Shown one piece after another: positions 39,760-48,208 of a stretch of 64,000 nt of DNA. The notes beneath the pieces were generated by a model. The model was not told the origin of the DNA. It ran no database searches and saw nothing but the letters and a program-made list of their open reading frames with translations. Position numbers and translations under genes: made by a program. The DNA is from S015-6 sp964479535 (GTDB taxonomy: Bacteria; Desulfobacterota; DSWW01). The stretch spans positions 1 to 64,000 of the forward strand of contig CAYZMM010000003.1 in the NCBI GenBank assembly GCA_964479535.1. Reading direction: 5' to 3'. Position 1 is the first letter of the stretch. Each line of letters begins with the position of its first letter.

Positions 39760-41067
39760 CTACTCGGTGACGAAGAACCATCCGGTCCCGGCCATGGCCG
39801 CAACGTCCTCTCCTCCAATATATCTGGCTTGCACCTGCACCCCATAGGCACCACGTTCCGTGACAAGCCGGCCTGCGTCGTCCCTTCCATCCCACCGCGT
39901 GTGCACAAGTCCGGGAGCGGTTTCGCCCCAGTCATGGAGGGTTCGCACAACCGTCACCTCCGGGCGGTGAACGGAATCGCGGATGATTCTCACCCGGACT
40001 TCATGGCCTCCGGGGCTCGAAGCGTAATAGAGGACGTGCAGCGGACCACCTTTCGAGACGGAGAGGAAGAACGGAAACACATAAGGCTTTGCAACCACCG
40101 GCAGAAGGTTCGGTCGAGCGAAGGCACGTGGCTCCACCGAATCGCCCGCAACCTCGATCGAACCCGCGTCGGCAGTCCCCAACCCTCTCTGTGATGCATA
40201 GTGCAGGTGCAAGACGCTCTGTTGCGGTATGCTCATCGTCTCGAGGCAGACTCTGTCCACCGCCAGCGCATTTCGTCCTGCGGCGACCATGTCCATGCGC
40301 AAAGGCTGTCCGTGGACCGGCCCGGCACCCTCCATGGCCCAGACACCGTCGACCACGGCAAAATCGATCGGTCTTGCGAGACTCAGGTCGAGAACGGCCT
40401 GCTGGATACCCCGCTCGTGGAGCCCGAACCTGTAGTCGCTGTACGAGGTCTGGTAGCGGGCCACGGAACAGAGCCCCACGAGATTCTTCATCGACAGGGT
40501 GGACATGGTGTGCGTGTGCGTCTTCATTTTTGCCGCGCTGACGAAGAAGACGTCGTCACCGAGGACGCACTCGGGCATGTACAAATACCCGTAGGCAGAA
40601 CCCCAGGGCACCCTCACCATCCTTTCCGGCTCTTCGTTCAGATCCACCAGTCTCGTCCGATCACCACCGTATGTGTCCAGCCCGTCATAACCGCACTCTG
40701 CAAAAGGCGCCCCGCCCACCCCTCCTTCCACGATCAACACCTTGTCCGCACCCGCCTCCAGGGAGAGGTCGATCAATGCACGGACCAGTTCCCCATCGGT
40801 GGTGACACCGGATTCCGAGGCCATGGGGGCCACGAGATTCGGCTTGATGACGACGGTTCTGCCTCCCAGCGAATCGGACGGCCACTGGCCCGAGGCGGCG
40901 ACCGCTCTCAAGGTTGCCGAATACGGGTCGTCGCGGTGCCCGACACCCACGCGGTAAGGAGATGCAAGGGTCACGGGGTTGGGCGTCAAACACCACGCCA
41001 GGCCGCCGCCAACCGCCTTCAAGAATCCTCTCCTCGAAGCATGGAGTGTCCCGCTCTTGTCCTTCAT
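39760..41067 (-). CDS. Tat-exported DUF362-family protein
   Basis: This 435-residue protein starts with a twin-arginine leader (SRRGFLKAVGGGLAW). The central part has DUF362 features (VVIKPNLVAPMASESGVTTD, VSAAKMKTHTHTMSTLSMKNLVGL, DFAVVDGVWAMEGAGP). The C-terminal 90 residues look like a FlgD/Ig-type beta domain (TRWDGRDDAGRLVTERGAYGVQVQA). DUF362 proteins are often near iron-sulfur proteins, but no cluster motif is visible here. It lies 20 bp downstream of the Cys-rich lipoprotein and shares its sigma-54 promoter. Confidence 0.88.
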   Translation of the reverse strand: MKDKSGTLHASRRGFLKAVGGGLAWCLTPNPVTLASPYRVGVGHRDDPYSATLRAVAASGQWPSDSLGGRTVVIKPNLVAPMASESGVTTDGELVRALIDLSLEAGADKVLIVEGGVGGAPFAECGYDGLDTYGGDRTRLVDLNEEPERMVRVPWGSAYGYLYMPECVLGDDVFFVSAAKMKTHTHTMSTLSMKNLVGLCSVARYQTSYSDYRFGLHERGIQQAVLDLSLARPIDFAVVDGVWAMEGAGPVHGQPLRMDMVAAGRNALAVDRVCLETMSIPQQSVLHLHYASQRGLGTADAGSIEVAGDSVEPRAFARPNLLPVVAKPYVFPFFLSVSKGGPLHVLYYASSPGGHEVRVRIIRDSVHRPEVTVVRTLHDWGETAPGLVHTRWDGRDDAGRLVTERGAYGVQVQARYIGGEDVAAMAGTGWFFVTE

Positions 41068-41087
41068 CTGTGACCTCTTTCTCCCGA

Positions 41088-41588
41088 TCAGACGAGCCCG
41101 CACGGAAGGGCGCAGGCCCCGTACTCGACGCAGCTGTCGTTCGTGTCACACTGGAAGATACATCCCTGCGTATCGTTGTCCTCGGCGATGCAGTCGTTCG
41201 TGCAGTTGTTGATGTCTACGTCGATACCGAGGTCGCCCGCGCAATCGTCGAATTTCGTGCAGGCACTCCGGCAGTTGTCCTCCACGGCCGCTTCCTCGTC
41301 CGTGAAGCCGCACCCTATGATGCACAGGCCGTAATTGGCACAGCTCTGTCCACGGTCGCAGTCGAACACGCAGTCTCGCGTTGCCGGCGGCGCGTTCTCG
41401 CACTCGTCCACGCAGGTTCCGAAGTCCACATCGATGCCGATGTTGTCCCCGCAGGCCGCCACAACGTTGCAAACGTCCTCGCACTCGTCCTCCACATCGT
41501 CTCCGCAGCCTTGAAACACGGCCAGGGCCAGAATCAGGGCACACGCGACCACGCCGAAGACGGTTGTCCAGGATCTCACTGCTTTCAT
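41088..41588 (-). CDS. Cys-rich lipoprotein with two tandem modules
   Basis: This 166-residue lipoprotein has a lipobox (AVFQGC, Cys28) followed by GDDVEDE. Two repeats of about 57 residues share the pattern C-x3-C-x5-C, GIDVD, C-x3-C, CxFxCD, SC-x2-YGxC and C, giving more than 20 cysteines. I do not recognise the module; it resembles short Cys-rich lipoprotein repeats of myxobacteria and other deltaproteobacteria. The start is the ATG at 41588, since the upstream open frame crosses the sigma-54 promoter. Co-transcription with a Tat-exported DUF362 protein points to an envelope redox or metal function (inference). Confidence 0.85.
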   Translation of the reverse strand: MKAVRSWTTVFGVVACALILALAVFQGCGDDVEDECEDVCNVVAACGDNIGIDVDFGTCVDECENAPPATRDCVFDCDRGQSCANYGLCIIGCGFTDEEAAVEDNCRSACTKFDDCAGDLGIDVDINNCTNDCIAEDNDTQGCIFQCDTNDSCVEYGACALPCGLV

Positions 41589-41659
41589 CTTCTCTCCTCC
41601 TCTGCTTGTGAGTGGGTCGGCGTCCTTTCCTCCGGAACACCGAGAATGGCCACCACTCA

Positions 41660-41676
41660 TGCAAGAGGCAGGCCAT
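41660..41676 (-). promoter_or_regulatory. Sigma-54 promoter for the lipoprotein-DUF362 operon
   Basis: On the minus strand ATGGCCTGCCTCTTGCA has GG-N10-GC spacing and a perfect TTGC, 72 bp upstream of the lipoprotein start. Confidence 0.7.
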
Positions 41677-41717
41677 GTGCAACAGGGTGTTCAGGGCGAG
41701 GGAAAGCACGGGTGCTT

Positions 41718-42650
41718 TTAGATATCGTTCTCCCGGGCTTCGCTTTCTGCTGCGGCGCAGAGTGTGCAGATTCGGTACCCATCGATGCCGAGATATGCAA
41801 CATAGGTACGGTACAGGGCGGTCAAGGGCACCGGCCGATCCGTCCTGCATGGGGCTCGAACTCGTTCCAGTTCATCCCTTCTCCTTGCCCCACAACGAGG
41901 AAGCCGCCTCTTCCCCGCCGGGGAAAGGCATTCCCGGACCTCCTCGCGCAGGTCTTCCCATCTTGTCTCCCACCTTTGCGGTATCTCGTCTCTCCATTTC
42001 CGGAGGTCCTCCTCGTCCACAGCCCCGTCGAGACCGAGGAAGTCCGGCAGGATCTGCTCCCCCGTATGGCTGACGACTTCGACGCTTTCGAGCACCGTGC
42101 CGAGGGTGGCCTGTTTCAGCCCGGAACCTACACCTTCGAGGTTCGTACGGAGGCTCCCCTCCACCGTCGTGAGCAACCCGTCACCCGTGGCCTTCAGGAC
42201 GGTAACGACCTCGTCGCCGAGCGTGACGGCAGGATCCACAATCGCATTGGCCACATCCACTCCCATACCGCCCACGTTCCCCATCAGACCGCCGACACTC
42301 CCCTGCGTTCGGAGAAGGACGGGAAGCATGGAACTGTAGGCGTTCACCCTGGGCTTCGACGGCGTTCCGACGATGTGCACGGGTAGATGCCGGCCGTCCA
42401 CTGGAACGAACCGGAGAAGACAGTCCAGATGATCGGGCGCCAACGAGAGCTTCACCACCAGATCCATGGCCTCCGTTCCCAAAGCCTCCCGAGAGCCCTC
42501 GGGCGAAACCGGCTCCAGCGTTTCGAGATCCATGCCGATCACACAGATGCCCGTATTCATCGCCGGGGTGGGGTGCCCGAAGGCGCCGAACCGGGCGAAC
42601 CCGCTTGACCGTGCCGGATGCCCGGAGGCCTGAAGGAGGCGTCCTGTCAC
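41718..42650 (-). CDS. Hypothetical ORF with an AsmA-like segment
   Basis: A 310-codon frame starts at GTG 42650 or, less likely, ATG 42560. Residues about 65-110 (LVVKLSLAPDHLDCLLRFVPVDGRHLPVHIVGTPSKPRV) resemble the C-terminal motif of AsmA-like proteins, where a lipid-channel beta strand is followed by a GTxxxP turn. The rest (VGGLMGNVGGMGVDVANAIVDPAV, an amphipathic region, and a basic tail) is unrecognised. No RBS or signal peptide is seen. It could be a decayed C-terminal fragment. Confidence 0.4.
   Translation of the reverse strand: MTGRLLQASGHPARSSGFARFGAFGHPTPAMNTGICVIGMDLETLEPVSPEGSREALGTEAMDLVVKLSLAPDHLDCLLRFVPVDGRHLPVHIVGTPSKPRVNAYSSMLPVLLRTQGSVGGLMGNVGGMGVDVANAIVDPAVTLGDEVVTVLKATGDGLLTTVEGSLRTNLEGVGSGLKQATLGTVLESVEVVSHTGEQILPDFLGLDGAVDEEDLRKWRDEIPQRWETRWEDLREEVRECLSPAGKRRLPRCGARRRDELERVRAPCRTDRPVPLTALYRTYVAYLGIDGYRICTLCAAAESEARENDI
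41763..41779. promoter_or_regulatory. TGTGC-N7-GTACC site upstream of the lipoprotein promoter
   Basis: TGTGC-AGATTCG-GTACC matches eight of ten consensus bases. It lies about 90 bp upstream of the sigma-54 promoter at 41660, inside the 3' end of the weakly supported ORF 41718-42650. Confidence 0.45.
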
Positions 42651-42776
42651 CGCTTCGGACGCGTCCGACGGCCGCCCGCTTGAGGGGAGCCGAAGGGTCG
42701 CCTTTCACACGCATCGGTTCTTGCTCTCCAGTGCCTGCGACGTGTTCTCATGACTTCAGGAAAGGGGGAAGAAGAA

Positions 42777-43073
42777 ATGAAGACTTGGAAACGCAACCTC
42801 TATCGATGTGTTGCCTTACTCTCGCTCATATGCTTCGCCTTCAACTTGGCCGGGTGCGGGTCCCTTCTGTATCCGAAGCGCCTCAACCAGGAGCCATCCA
42901 ACAAGATACATGCCCCCACCCTCATCATGGACTGTCTCTGGCTGTTCGTCTTCATCGTTCCCGGGGTGGTGGCCCTCGCAGTGGACTTCGCGAACGGCAC
43001 GGTCTTCTATTCCGAAGAAGAACTGCGATCGGCAGGCAGCCTGGAAGGCAGGATGGTTGTTTTGATTCCATAG
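42777..43073 (+). CDS. YceK-like small lipoprotein
   Basis: This 98-residue protein has a leader ending in a lipobox (FNLAGCGSLLYP). Residues 50-75 (MDCLWLFVFIVPGVVALAVDFANG) form one transmembrane helix, as in YceK-type lipoproteins with a tyrosine and PKR after the Cys. A strong GGGGGAAG precedes the ATG at 42777. No nearby partner is obvious. Confidence 0.75.
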   Translation: MKTWKRNLYRCVALLSLICFAFNLAGCGSLLYPKRLNQEPSNKIHAPTLIMDCLWLFVFIVPGVVALAVDFANGTVFYSEEELRSAGSLEGRMVVLIP

Positions 43074-43252
43074 AGAGCGCCGCAACCTTGAAGCCATGCG
43101 CCGCCCCCCCTGCCGGTGGAGCGTCGATCGTCATGCGCCCTTTCCAAACGCGCTCCGATCTTGTGTCTTGCTTTCCCGACCCTCAAGCAGGAGAATATCC
43201 ACGGGAACCCAGCCGCCGTGTTCACCCGTTGAATCCGGAAAGCTTCCGAGTC

Positions 43253-44533
43253 GTGTGCCGAAACGCCGATGTATCGAACCGGTCGCCGCTCTCCACGGCG
43301 ATCATCCCCCTGACAATCGCCGTTTTGTCATACATCTGCGTCTTTCTGGCTGCCAAGCCGGCCGCCGCGGTGGTGGGGATGGAAACGGAGGAAGAGATCG
43401 CACGCATGATCGTATCCAAACGCCACAGTCCGGGCGCGGAGATCGAGCCGAAGCGCCGAAAGTGGGCACTCCTGCCCCAGGCTGGATACGGGCCCGAAAC
43501 CGGCGCCGTGGGAGGCCTGAAGTTCGCAACCCGGGATCTGCTGCGGTCGGGCGTTTCGCTCGACTTCGGCGGCGTTTACGCAATCAAGAGACAGCAGAGG
43601 TACTCCCTGGCTGTGGGCACGGATCACCTGTTCGACGATCGAATGCTGCTGCTCCTGACGCTGTCCTACGCCCTGGATCCACAGCAGGAGTTCTTCGGCA
43701 TCGGGAACAACGACGTAGGTCCCGATCCGGTCTCGCGACACGCGATTCAAGACGCACAAGGCAGAGTGACCGCCGGCTGGCGCATCAGCCCCGAACTCAT
43801 ACTGAGCGCCCAGTTCGGCATCCGGGACATCCGGATCTGGTGCGATGAGCGTGGCGCAGAAGGGCCCTGCACCGTGCCCGCCCACCCCGACCTCCCCGGC
43901 ATCGACGGTGGGAGAGTGGATCACCTGGCGGTTTCCCTGATCTGGTGCAACCGGGCGAGCCTGGTCCGGCCTACCCGGGGCTGGCGTGTCATCCTGAAGG
44001 GAAAGTACACGGACGACATCTTCCTCGGCGACTATGACTTCATACGTTTCGTGGGAGACGCAAGCTATCTGTTCCCCCTCTTTTCGGAAAGACTGATCCT
44101 GGCCATGCGCGTCAACGGGCAATGGATCACGGGCGCCCAGGGGGACACCCCCTTCTGGGAGCTGGCCAACCTCGGGGGAAACGACACGCTCCGGGGCTTC
44201 TTCCCGAACCGCTTTCTGGGACGGGGATCGGTCTTGCTCGGAACGGAGGTCCGAGTGGGCATTACAAAGTTCGATTTCTTCAACCTGTGGCACGTTCGCA
44301 TCGACGGCGTGCTTTTCGGCGAAGGGGGCCGGGTGTTCATCGACGAGGAAGCCGTGCGCGAGGAGTTCCGGCTCGACAGCGAACTCCTCACCCGCGTGGT
44401 CGACGACCTCCGGTACAGCTACGGGGCGGGCCTCCGCATCGCGCTGTCCCAGTCCATCGTGGCCCGCATCGACGCCGGCTTCAGTGAAGAGGAAAGCGGG
44501 CTGGTTTACCTCCAGTTCGGCCACACCTTCTGA
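43253..44533 (+). CDS. Omp85/BamA-type outer membrane beta-barrel protein
   Basis: This protein is about 426 residues from a GTG at 43253. A signal peptide (PLSTAIIPLTIAVLSYICVF) is followed by a short helix and then a 16-strand-type bacterial surface antigen domain. Strands show YGPETGAVGGLKFATRDLL, YSLAVGTDHLFDDRM, GWRISPELILSAQFGI, PFWELANLGGNDTLRGF (the conserved GGxxxxRG loop) and a C-terminal F. There are no POTRA domains, so it is a stand-alone barrel. An alternative ATG at about 43132 would give an improbable 60-residue n-region. It is monocistronic. Confidence 0.82.
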   Translation: MCRNADVSNRSPLSTAIIPLTIAVLSYICVFLAAKPAAAVVGMETEEEIARMIVSKRHSPGAEIEPKRRKWALLPQAGYGPETGAVGGLKFATRDLLRSGVSLDFGGVYAIKRQQRYSLAVGTDHLFDDRMLLLLTLSYALDPQQEFFGIGNNDVGPDPVSRHAIQDAQGRVTAGWRISPELILSAQFGIRDIRIWCDERGAEGPCTVPAHPDLPGIDGGRVDHLAVSLIWCNRASLVRPTRGWRVILKGKYTDDIFLGDYDFIRFVGDASYLFPLFSERLILAMRVNGQWITGAQGDTPFWELANLGGNDTLRGFFPNRFLGRGSVLLGTEVRVGITKFDFFNLWHVRIDGVLFGEGGRVFIDEEAVREEFRLDSELLTRVVDDLRYSYGAGLRIALSQSIVARIDAGFSEEESGLVYLQFGHTF

Positions 44534-44589
44534 CACGCTTTCTCGCTAGCACATTGCACGAAACTTCATCGCGAGAGCGATTGCAGCGC

Positions 44590-44614
44590 GGAAGATTCGG
44601 GCTTGTAAGGGCGA
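44590..44614 (+). repeat. 25-bp dispersed repeat, copy 1
   Basis: GGAAGATTCGGGC (44590-44602) continues TTGTAAGGGCGA. It matches the reverse complement of 59822-59846 at 23 of 25 positions, in a gene-free stretch. The surrounding 419-bp gap (44534-44952) holds this repeat, two GCACA half sites and the sigma-54 promoter at 44859. Confidence 0.6.
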
Positions 44615-44708
44615 AATCGTTCTACAGGGGTATCGACATTGCTCTCAGCAATGCGGCTCCGGCGAGGTGTACCCTTCTTACACACTTTCCCCCTCTCTTC
44701 CTATTAGT

Positions 44709-44725
44709 GCACACTTTAGTGCACA
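44709..44725. promoter_or_regulatory. Tandem GCACA half sites
   Basis: GTGCACACTTTAGTGCACAC gives GCACA at 44709-44713 and again at 44721-44725. Both lie in the same phase, 12 bp apart, about 140 bp upstream of the sigma-54-like promoter at 44859. Left TGTGC halves are missing. Confidence 0.35.
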
Positions 44726-44858
44726 CTCAGCCTTCCAAGGCGCCGCACAAGGGTTCCAATGCCTTCGGCCTCCATGCATAGGAGGGTGAAGCTTCAACGG
44801 GACAAACGCTCGACTCTGAAGAAAACTCGTTCCCGGTCGGGACTCAGGCGCCCACGAC

Positions 44859-44875
44859 TGGTCTCGTTCTTGCAT
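44859..44875 (+). promoter_or_regulatory. Sigma-54-like promoter for the second Cys-rich lipoprotein
   Basis: TGGTCTCGTTCTTGCAT has the GG-N10-GC spacing and TTGC, 78 bp upstream of the ATG at 44953. It closely resembles the site at 55841 (TGGTCCTGTTCTTGCAT). Confidence 0.6.
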
Positions 44876-44952
44876 CACTGCGGCCCAAGATGATTCCGGA
44901 AGGGGCGACCCGTCAACACCAGAACAGCTCAAACAAGAAGGAGGGGAACACA

Positions 44953-45378
44953 ATGAATCGATGGAACCTGAGGCTGGTTGCGCTGCTGTGCTCCGCCTTC
45001 ATGACGGCCCTGGGGTTCGCCGCCTGCGGTGATGACGATGACGAGGGGGCCCGGATGACGTGCGAGGAGGCCTTTTCGACCTTCGCGTCGGACACCTGCG
45101 TCAATGCGGCTCTAGACACCCTTCCCGGCGTCGAGGACTGCTTGGGTGACTGTGTCCCGCCGACCGACCCGGCCTGCGTAGAGGCCTGCTTCGATCTCGA
45201 TGACGTCCTGCCGGCCTCCTGCGTCCAGGCGAACCAGATCCTTCTGGATGACGGCAGTTGCGGCCAGTGTTTCGTGGGCTGTGGGGACGCATTTCTGGAT
45301 TGCGTGGTCCTGGGCGGCGACCCGGAGGCTTGTCTGAACGAACTCGGTCTCTGTGCGAATGGCTGCGAACTGCCCTAA
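44953..45378 (+). CDS. Cys-rich lipoprotein
   Basis: This 141-residue lipoprotein has a lipobox (GFAAC) followed by GDDDDEG and 14 or more cysteines in paired patterns (CLGDC, CVEACF, CGQCFVGCG). It is related in style, not sequence, to the lipoprotein at 41088. A GAAGGAGG precedes the ATG. It is followed 35 bp later by a helical lipoprotein on the same strand, probably in one transcript. Confidence 0.82.
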   Translation: MNRWNLRLVALLCSAFMTALGFAACGDDDDEGARMTCEEAFSTFASDTCVNAALDTLPGVEDCLGDCVPPTDPACVEACFDLDDVLPASCVQANQILLDDGSCGQCFVGCGDAFLDCVVLGGDPEACLNELGLCANGCELP

Positions 45379-45413
45379 GAGGTTTAGACCTGTAAACGAA
45401 AGGAGGCTGGAGC

Positions 45414-45857
45414 ATGCATTTTCTGAAAGAATACCTATGGAGGATTCTCCCCGCACTTGCGATTCTCGGGTTGAGCCTGGCCCCTTTGGGCTGCAATGCG
45501 AAGCAGGAAGAACAGAAGATGGGCGAGAAGATCGAAGAGGGGTACAAACAAACGGCCGAAGCCGCGCAGGAGGCTCGGGAGGATGTCCGGAAGACGCTCA
45601 ACCGTGCGATGGACGACCTCGACGAGAAGATAGAGGACCTTCAGGCGAGCGCGAAGGACGCCGGTGGGGAAATCAAGGATGAATACAAGGGTGCGATGCA
45701 AACCCTCGACGAGCAGAGAAAGGCGGCGGCCGACGAGTTGAAGGAACTCGACGACGCAGCGGCCGACAAATGGGAGGACGCCAAGGACAAGGCGGAAGAC
45801 GCGATGGAGAAGCTCGAGGAGACCTACGACGATGTAGCCTCACGCATTCGGGGCTGA
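45414..45857 (+). CDS. Helical lipoprotein
   Basis: This 147-residue lipoprotein has a leader ending in PLGC and then an almost continuous amphipathic helix (EEQKMGEKIEEGYKQTAEAAQEAREDV through AKDKAEDAMEKLEETYDDVA). Alanine, lysine and glutamate dominate. This resembles periplasmic coiled-coil lipoproteins and late-embryogenesis-abundant-like stress proteins. A good AAAGGAGG precedes it. The 291-bp gap that follows (45858-46148) has no gene I can support. Confidence 0.78.
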   Translation: MHFLKEYLWRILPALAILGLSLAPLGCNAKQEEQKMGEKIEEGYKQTAEAAQEAREDVRKTLNRAMDDLDEKIEDLQASAKDAGGEIKDEYKGAMQTLDEQRKAAADELKELDDAAADKWEDAKDKAEDAMEKLEETYDDVASRIRG

Positions 45858-46148
45858 AGTCGAGCAGGAGGGAAGACCCATGACCCGGGAAGCGCCCCAG
45901 AACCCGGCGATCCTCGCCTGGCGGGAGGGCGTGATTCCTTCCACACCCGCTTCGCTTCCGGAAAGCTCGTAACGAAGAAATCGTCGGCAGCCTTCCGTTT
46001 CGATCGAAACGAACCAGGCAGTCCGTGGCGCCTTCTTGCGTCCATCTTGCCACACCCGCCCGCACCCGGGCATCTAACACCCGACACAAAGAAGCAAGAG
46101 CCGTGCCGGAGCGTCCGGCTCCTTTTGCATTGAGGAGGGCCTTTTGAT

Positions 46149-46679
46149 ATGAAGTGTCTGAGGGGCAACGCCCGCCGGTGGCCGCTGTACCTGTTCGTTA
46201 CGGTGGGGGCAATTGCCCTCGCAACAGGGGCCGCAGCCGAACAGAAGCAGATCTTCGGCTGGGTCGAGAAGGTGTGCCTCTCCCCGGAGAAGATGATCAT
46301 CAAGGCGAAGCTCGATTCCGGGGCGAACACGGCCTCCCTGAACGCCATCGACCTGGAGGCCTTCGAACGGGACGGCGAGGAGTGGGTCCGCTTCAAGGTC
46401 GTGGACCCGGAGGCCGGAAAGAAGGTTCTCTTCGAACGCCGGGTGGTGCGCCACGTGAAGATCAAGGAGCACGGCGGCGGTTACCAGAGGCGGCCCGTGG
46501 TCGTGGTGAAGGTCTGCCTGGGCCGGACCTGCAGGGACGCCGAGATGAGCCTGGTCAACCGGACCCACTTCAACTACCAGATTCTGCTCGGACGCCGCAT
46601 GCTGGCGGGCCTCGCGCTCCTCGACATGTCCCGGACGTTCACTGCCTCCCCCTCGTGTGAAGGGATTGAAAAGGATTGA
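46149..46679 (+). CDS. Retropepsin-like aspartic protease domain protein (RimK-cluster protease)
   Basis: This 176-residue exported protein has a signal peptide (cleaved near AAAEQ) and a retropepsin-like fold. The catalytic motif appears as AKLDSGANTASL (DSGA), and a hydrophobic C-terminal strand follows (ILLGRRMLAGLALLDMS). It is the COG4067/RimB-type protein seen next to ATP-grasp ligases. It overlaps the next gene by 4 bp, forming the known protease / 7TM / RimK-like trio. Confidence 0.88.
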   Translation: MKCLRGNARRWPLYLFVTVGAIALATGAAAEQKQIFGWVEKVCLSPEKMIIKAKLDSGANTASLNAIDLEAFERDGEEWVRFKVVDPEAGKKVLFERRVVRHVKIKEHGGGYQRRPVVVVKVCLGRTCRDAEMSLVNRTHFNYQILLGRRMLAGLALLDMSRTFTASPSCEGIEKD

Positions 46680-48208
46680 GGAATCTTCATCTCAAGATCC
46701 TGGCCGCCGTCCTGATCACGGCGGGCACCGGGACCTTTCTCTACCGGCACCTGGCCCTCGGGTTTCCGCTGACGCCCGCCGGAAAGACCGGCCTCTGGAA
46801 GGTGGGTGCCAGAATCTCCTTCGACGCCAGGGGAGGGCCCGTCAAGGCGACTTTCTACGTGCCCTACCTCCCGCCGAATTACGTGATCCTGGACGAGGAC
46901 TTCGCATCCTACGGGTACGGCCTCACCCGGTCGACCACCGAAGAAAACCGGACCGCCGTGTGGGCCGTTCGAAGGGCCCGGGGAGAACAGTCCCTCTACT
47001 ACGAGGCGACCGTCTTCTTCACCCACCAATCCGGAATCCTGGCGCACCTTCCCGATCCTCGCTTCCCTCCCGTTCCGGAGTACGAGGAACCCTACAGGTC
47101 GGCCGCCCTGGCGATCCTGGACTCGGTCAGGGCACGGTCGGCGGACGTCGCAACCTTCACCGCCGAGCTGCTGGTGAGGCTCAGCGAGGGCTCCTCGGAC
47201 GAGAACGTGGAGGCGCTGCTCGGGAACGATCTGTCCGAGGCGAACCGGGTCAGGATGGCCGTGCACCTCCTCGCCGGGGCAAGGATCCCCTCCCGCATCC
47301 TGAACGGCGTCTACCTCCGCGAGGACGCAACGGAAGCGACCGTACACCCCTGGCTCTGCGCACACAACGGACAGGAGTGGATCGCCTTCGACCCTGAAAC
47401 CGGGAAGACCGGGCTGCCCGAGAACTACTTCGTCTGGTGGATGGGGGACGCCCCTTCCCTGCGCCTCGAGGGAGCTACCAGCCCTCGGGTCAAGTTCTCC
47501 GTGGCCCGGAGCTTTCAGTCGGTCGTCGACGTGGCGACCCGGCGCGCGTCGTCTGAGGGTTCGCGACTGGTTCAGTTCTCTCCGCTGAGCCTCCCCCTGC
47601 ACATCCAGAACGTCTACCGGGTCCTCTTCCTGGTGCCGGTGGGCGTCCTGGTGGTGGTGTTCATGCGGAACGTGGTGGGCGTGACCACCACGGGCACCTT
47701 CATGCCCGTGCTCATCGCCCTCGCCTTCCGGGAAACGCGCCTCCTCTGGGGCATCACCCTGTTCGTGTTCATCGTCGCACTCGGCCTGGCCATACGCTTC
47801 TACCTGGAGAAGCTCAAGCTGCTCGTGGTGCCGCGCGTGGCGGCGGTGCTGGTGATGGTCATCCTGCTGATGGCATTCCTCAGCATCCTGAGCCACAGGC
47901 TCGGCCTCGAAGGCGGCCTGTCCGTTGCCCTGTTCCCCATGGTGATCCTCGCCTGGACCATCGAGCGCATGTCCGTGGTCCGCGAGGAGGAGGGGATGGC
48001 CGAGGTGTTGCGCCAGGGAACGGGCAGCCTCTTCGTGGCCTCGGTGAGCTACCTCTGCATGGCGAACACCCACGTGAAGTACTTCAGCTTCGTCTACCCC
48101 GAACTGCACCTGGTGGTCCTCGCCCTTCTCCTTCTGCTGGGCCGCTACACCGGCTACCGCCTCACCGAATGGCGTCGGTTCGGGGTTCTTTCCGGAGAGC
48201 CCTCATGA
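46676..48208 (+). CDS. Inactive transglutaminase fused to seven transmembrane helices
   Basis: This 510-residue protein has an N-terminal anchor, a periplasmic transglutaminase-like domain (about 45-285) and seven transmembrane helices at about 315-500. The transglutaminase domain carries GARIPSRILNGVYLREDA and VHPWLCAHNGQEWIAFDPETG; the nucleophilic Cys is not at the usual place. This matches the transglutaminase-7TM proteins linked to RimK-like ligases in conserved three-gene clusters. The start is a TTG at 46676, overlapping the previous stop, and the stop overlaps the next ATG. Confidence 0.88.
   Translation: MRNLHLKILAAVLITAGTGTFLYRHLALGFPLTPAGKTGLWKVGARISFDARGGPVKATFYVPYLPPNYVILDEDFASYGYGLTRSTTEENRTAVWAVRRARGEQSLYYEATVFFTHQSGILAHLPDPRFPPVPEYEEPYRSAALAILDSVRARSADVATFTAELLVRLSEGSSDENVEALLGNDLSEANRVRMAVHLLAGARIPSRILNGVYLREDATEATVHPWLCAHNGQEWIAFDPETGKTGLPENYFVWWMGDAPSLRLEGATSPRVKFSVARSFQSVVDVATRRASSEGSRLVQFSPLSLPLHIQNVYRVLFLVPVGVLVVVFMRNVVGVTTTGTFMPVLIALAFRETRLLWGITLFVFIVALGLAIRFYLEKLKLLVVPRVAAVLVMVILLMAFLSILSHRLGLEGGLSVALFPMVILAWTIERMSVVREEEGMAEVLRQGTGSLFVASVSYLCMANTHVKYFSFVYPELHLVVLALLLLLGRYTGYRLTEWRRFGVLSGEPS

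Noticed and set aside
46040..46060. TGGCGCCTTCTTGC as a sigma-54 promoter for the RimK-like trio
   Set aside because: GG to GC is only 9 bp, so the strict spacing fails.
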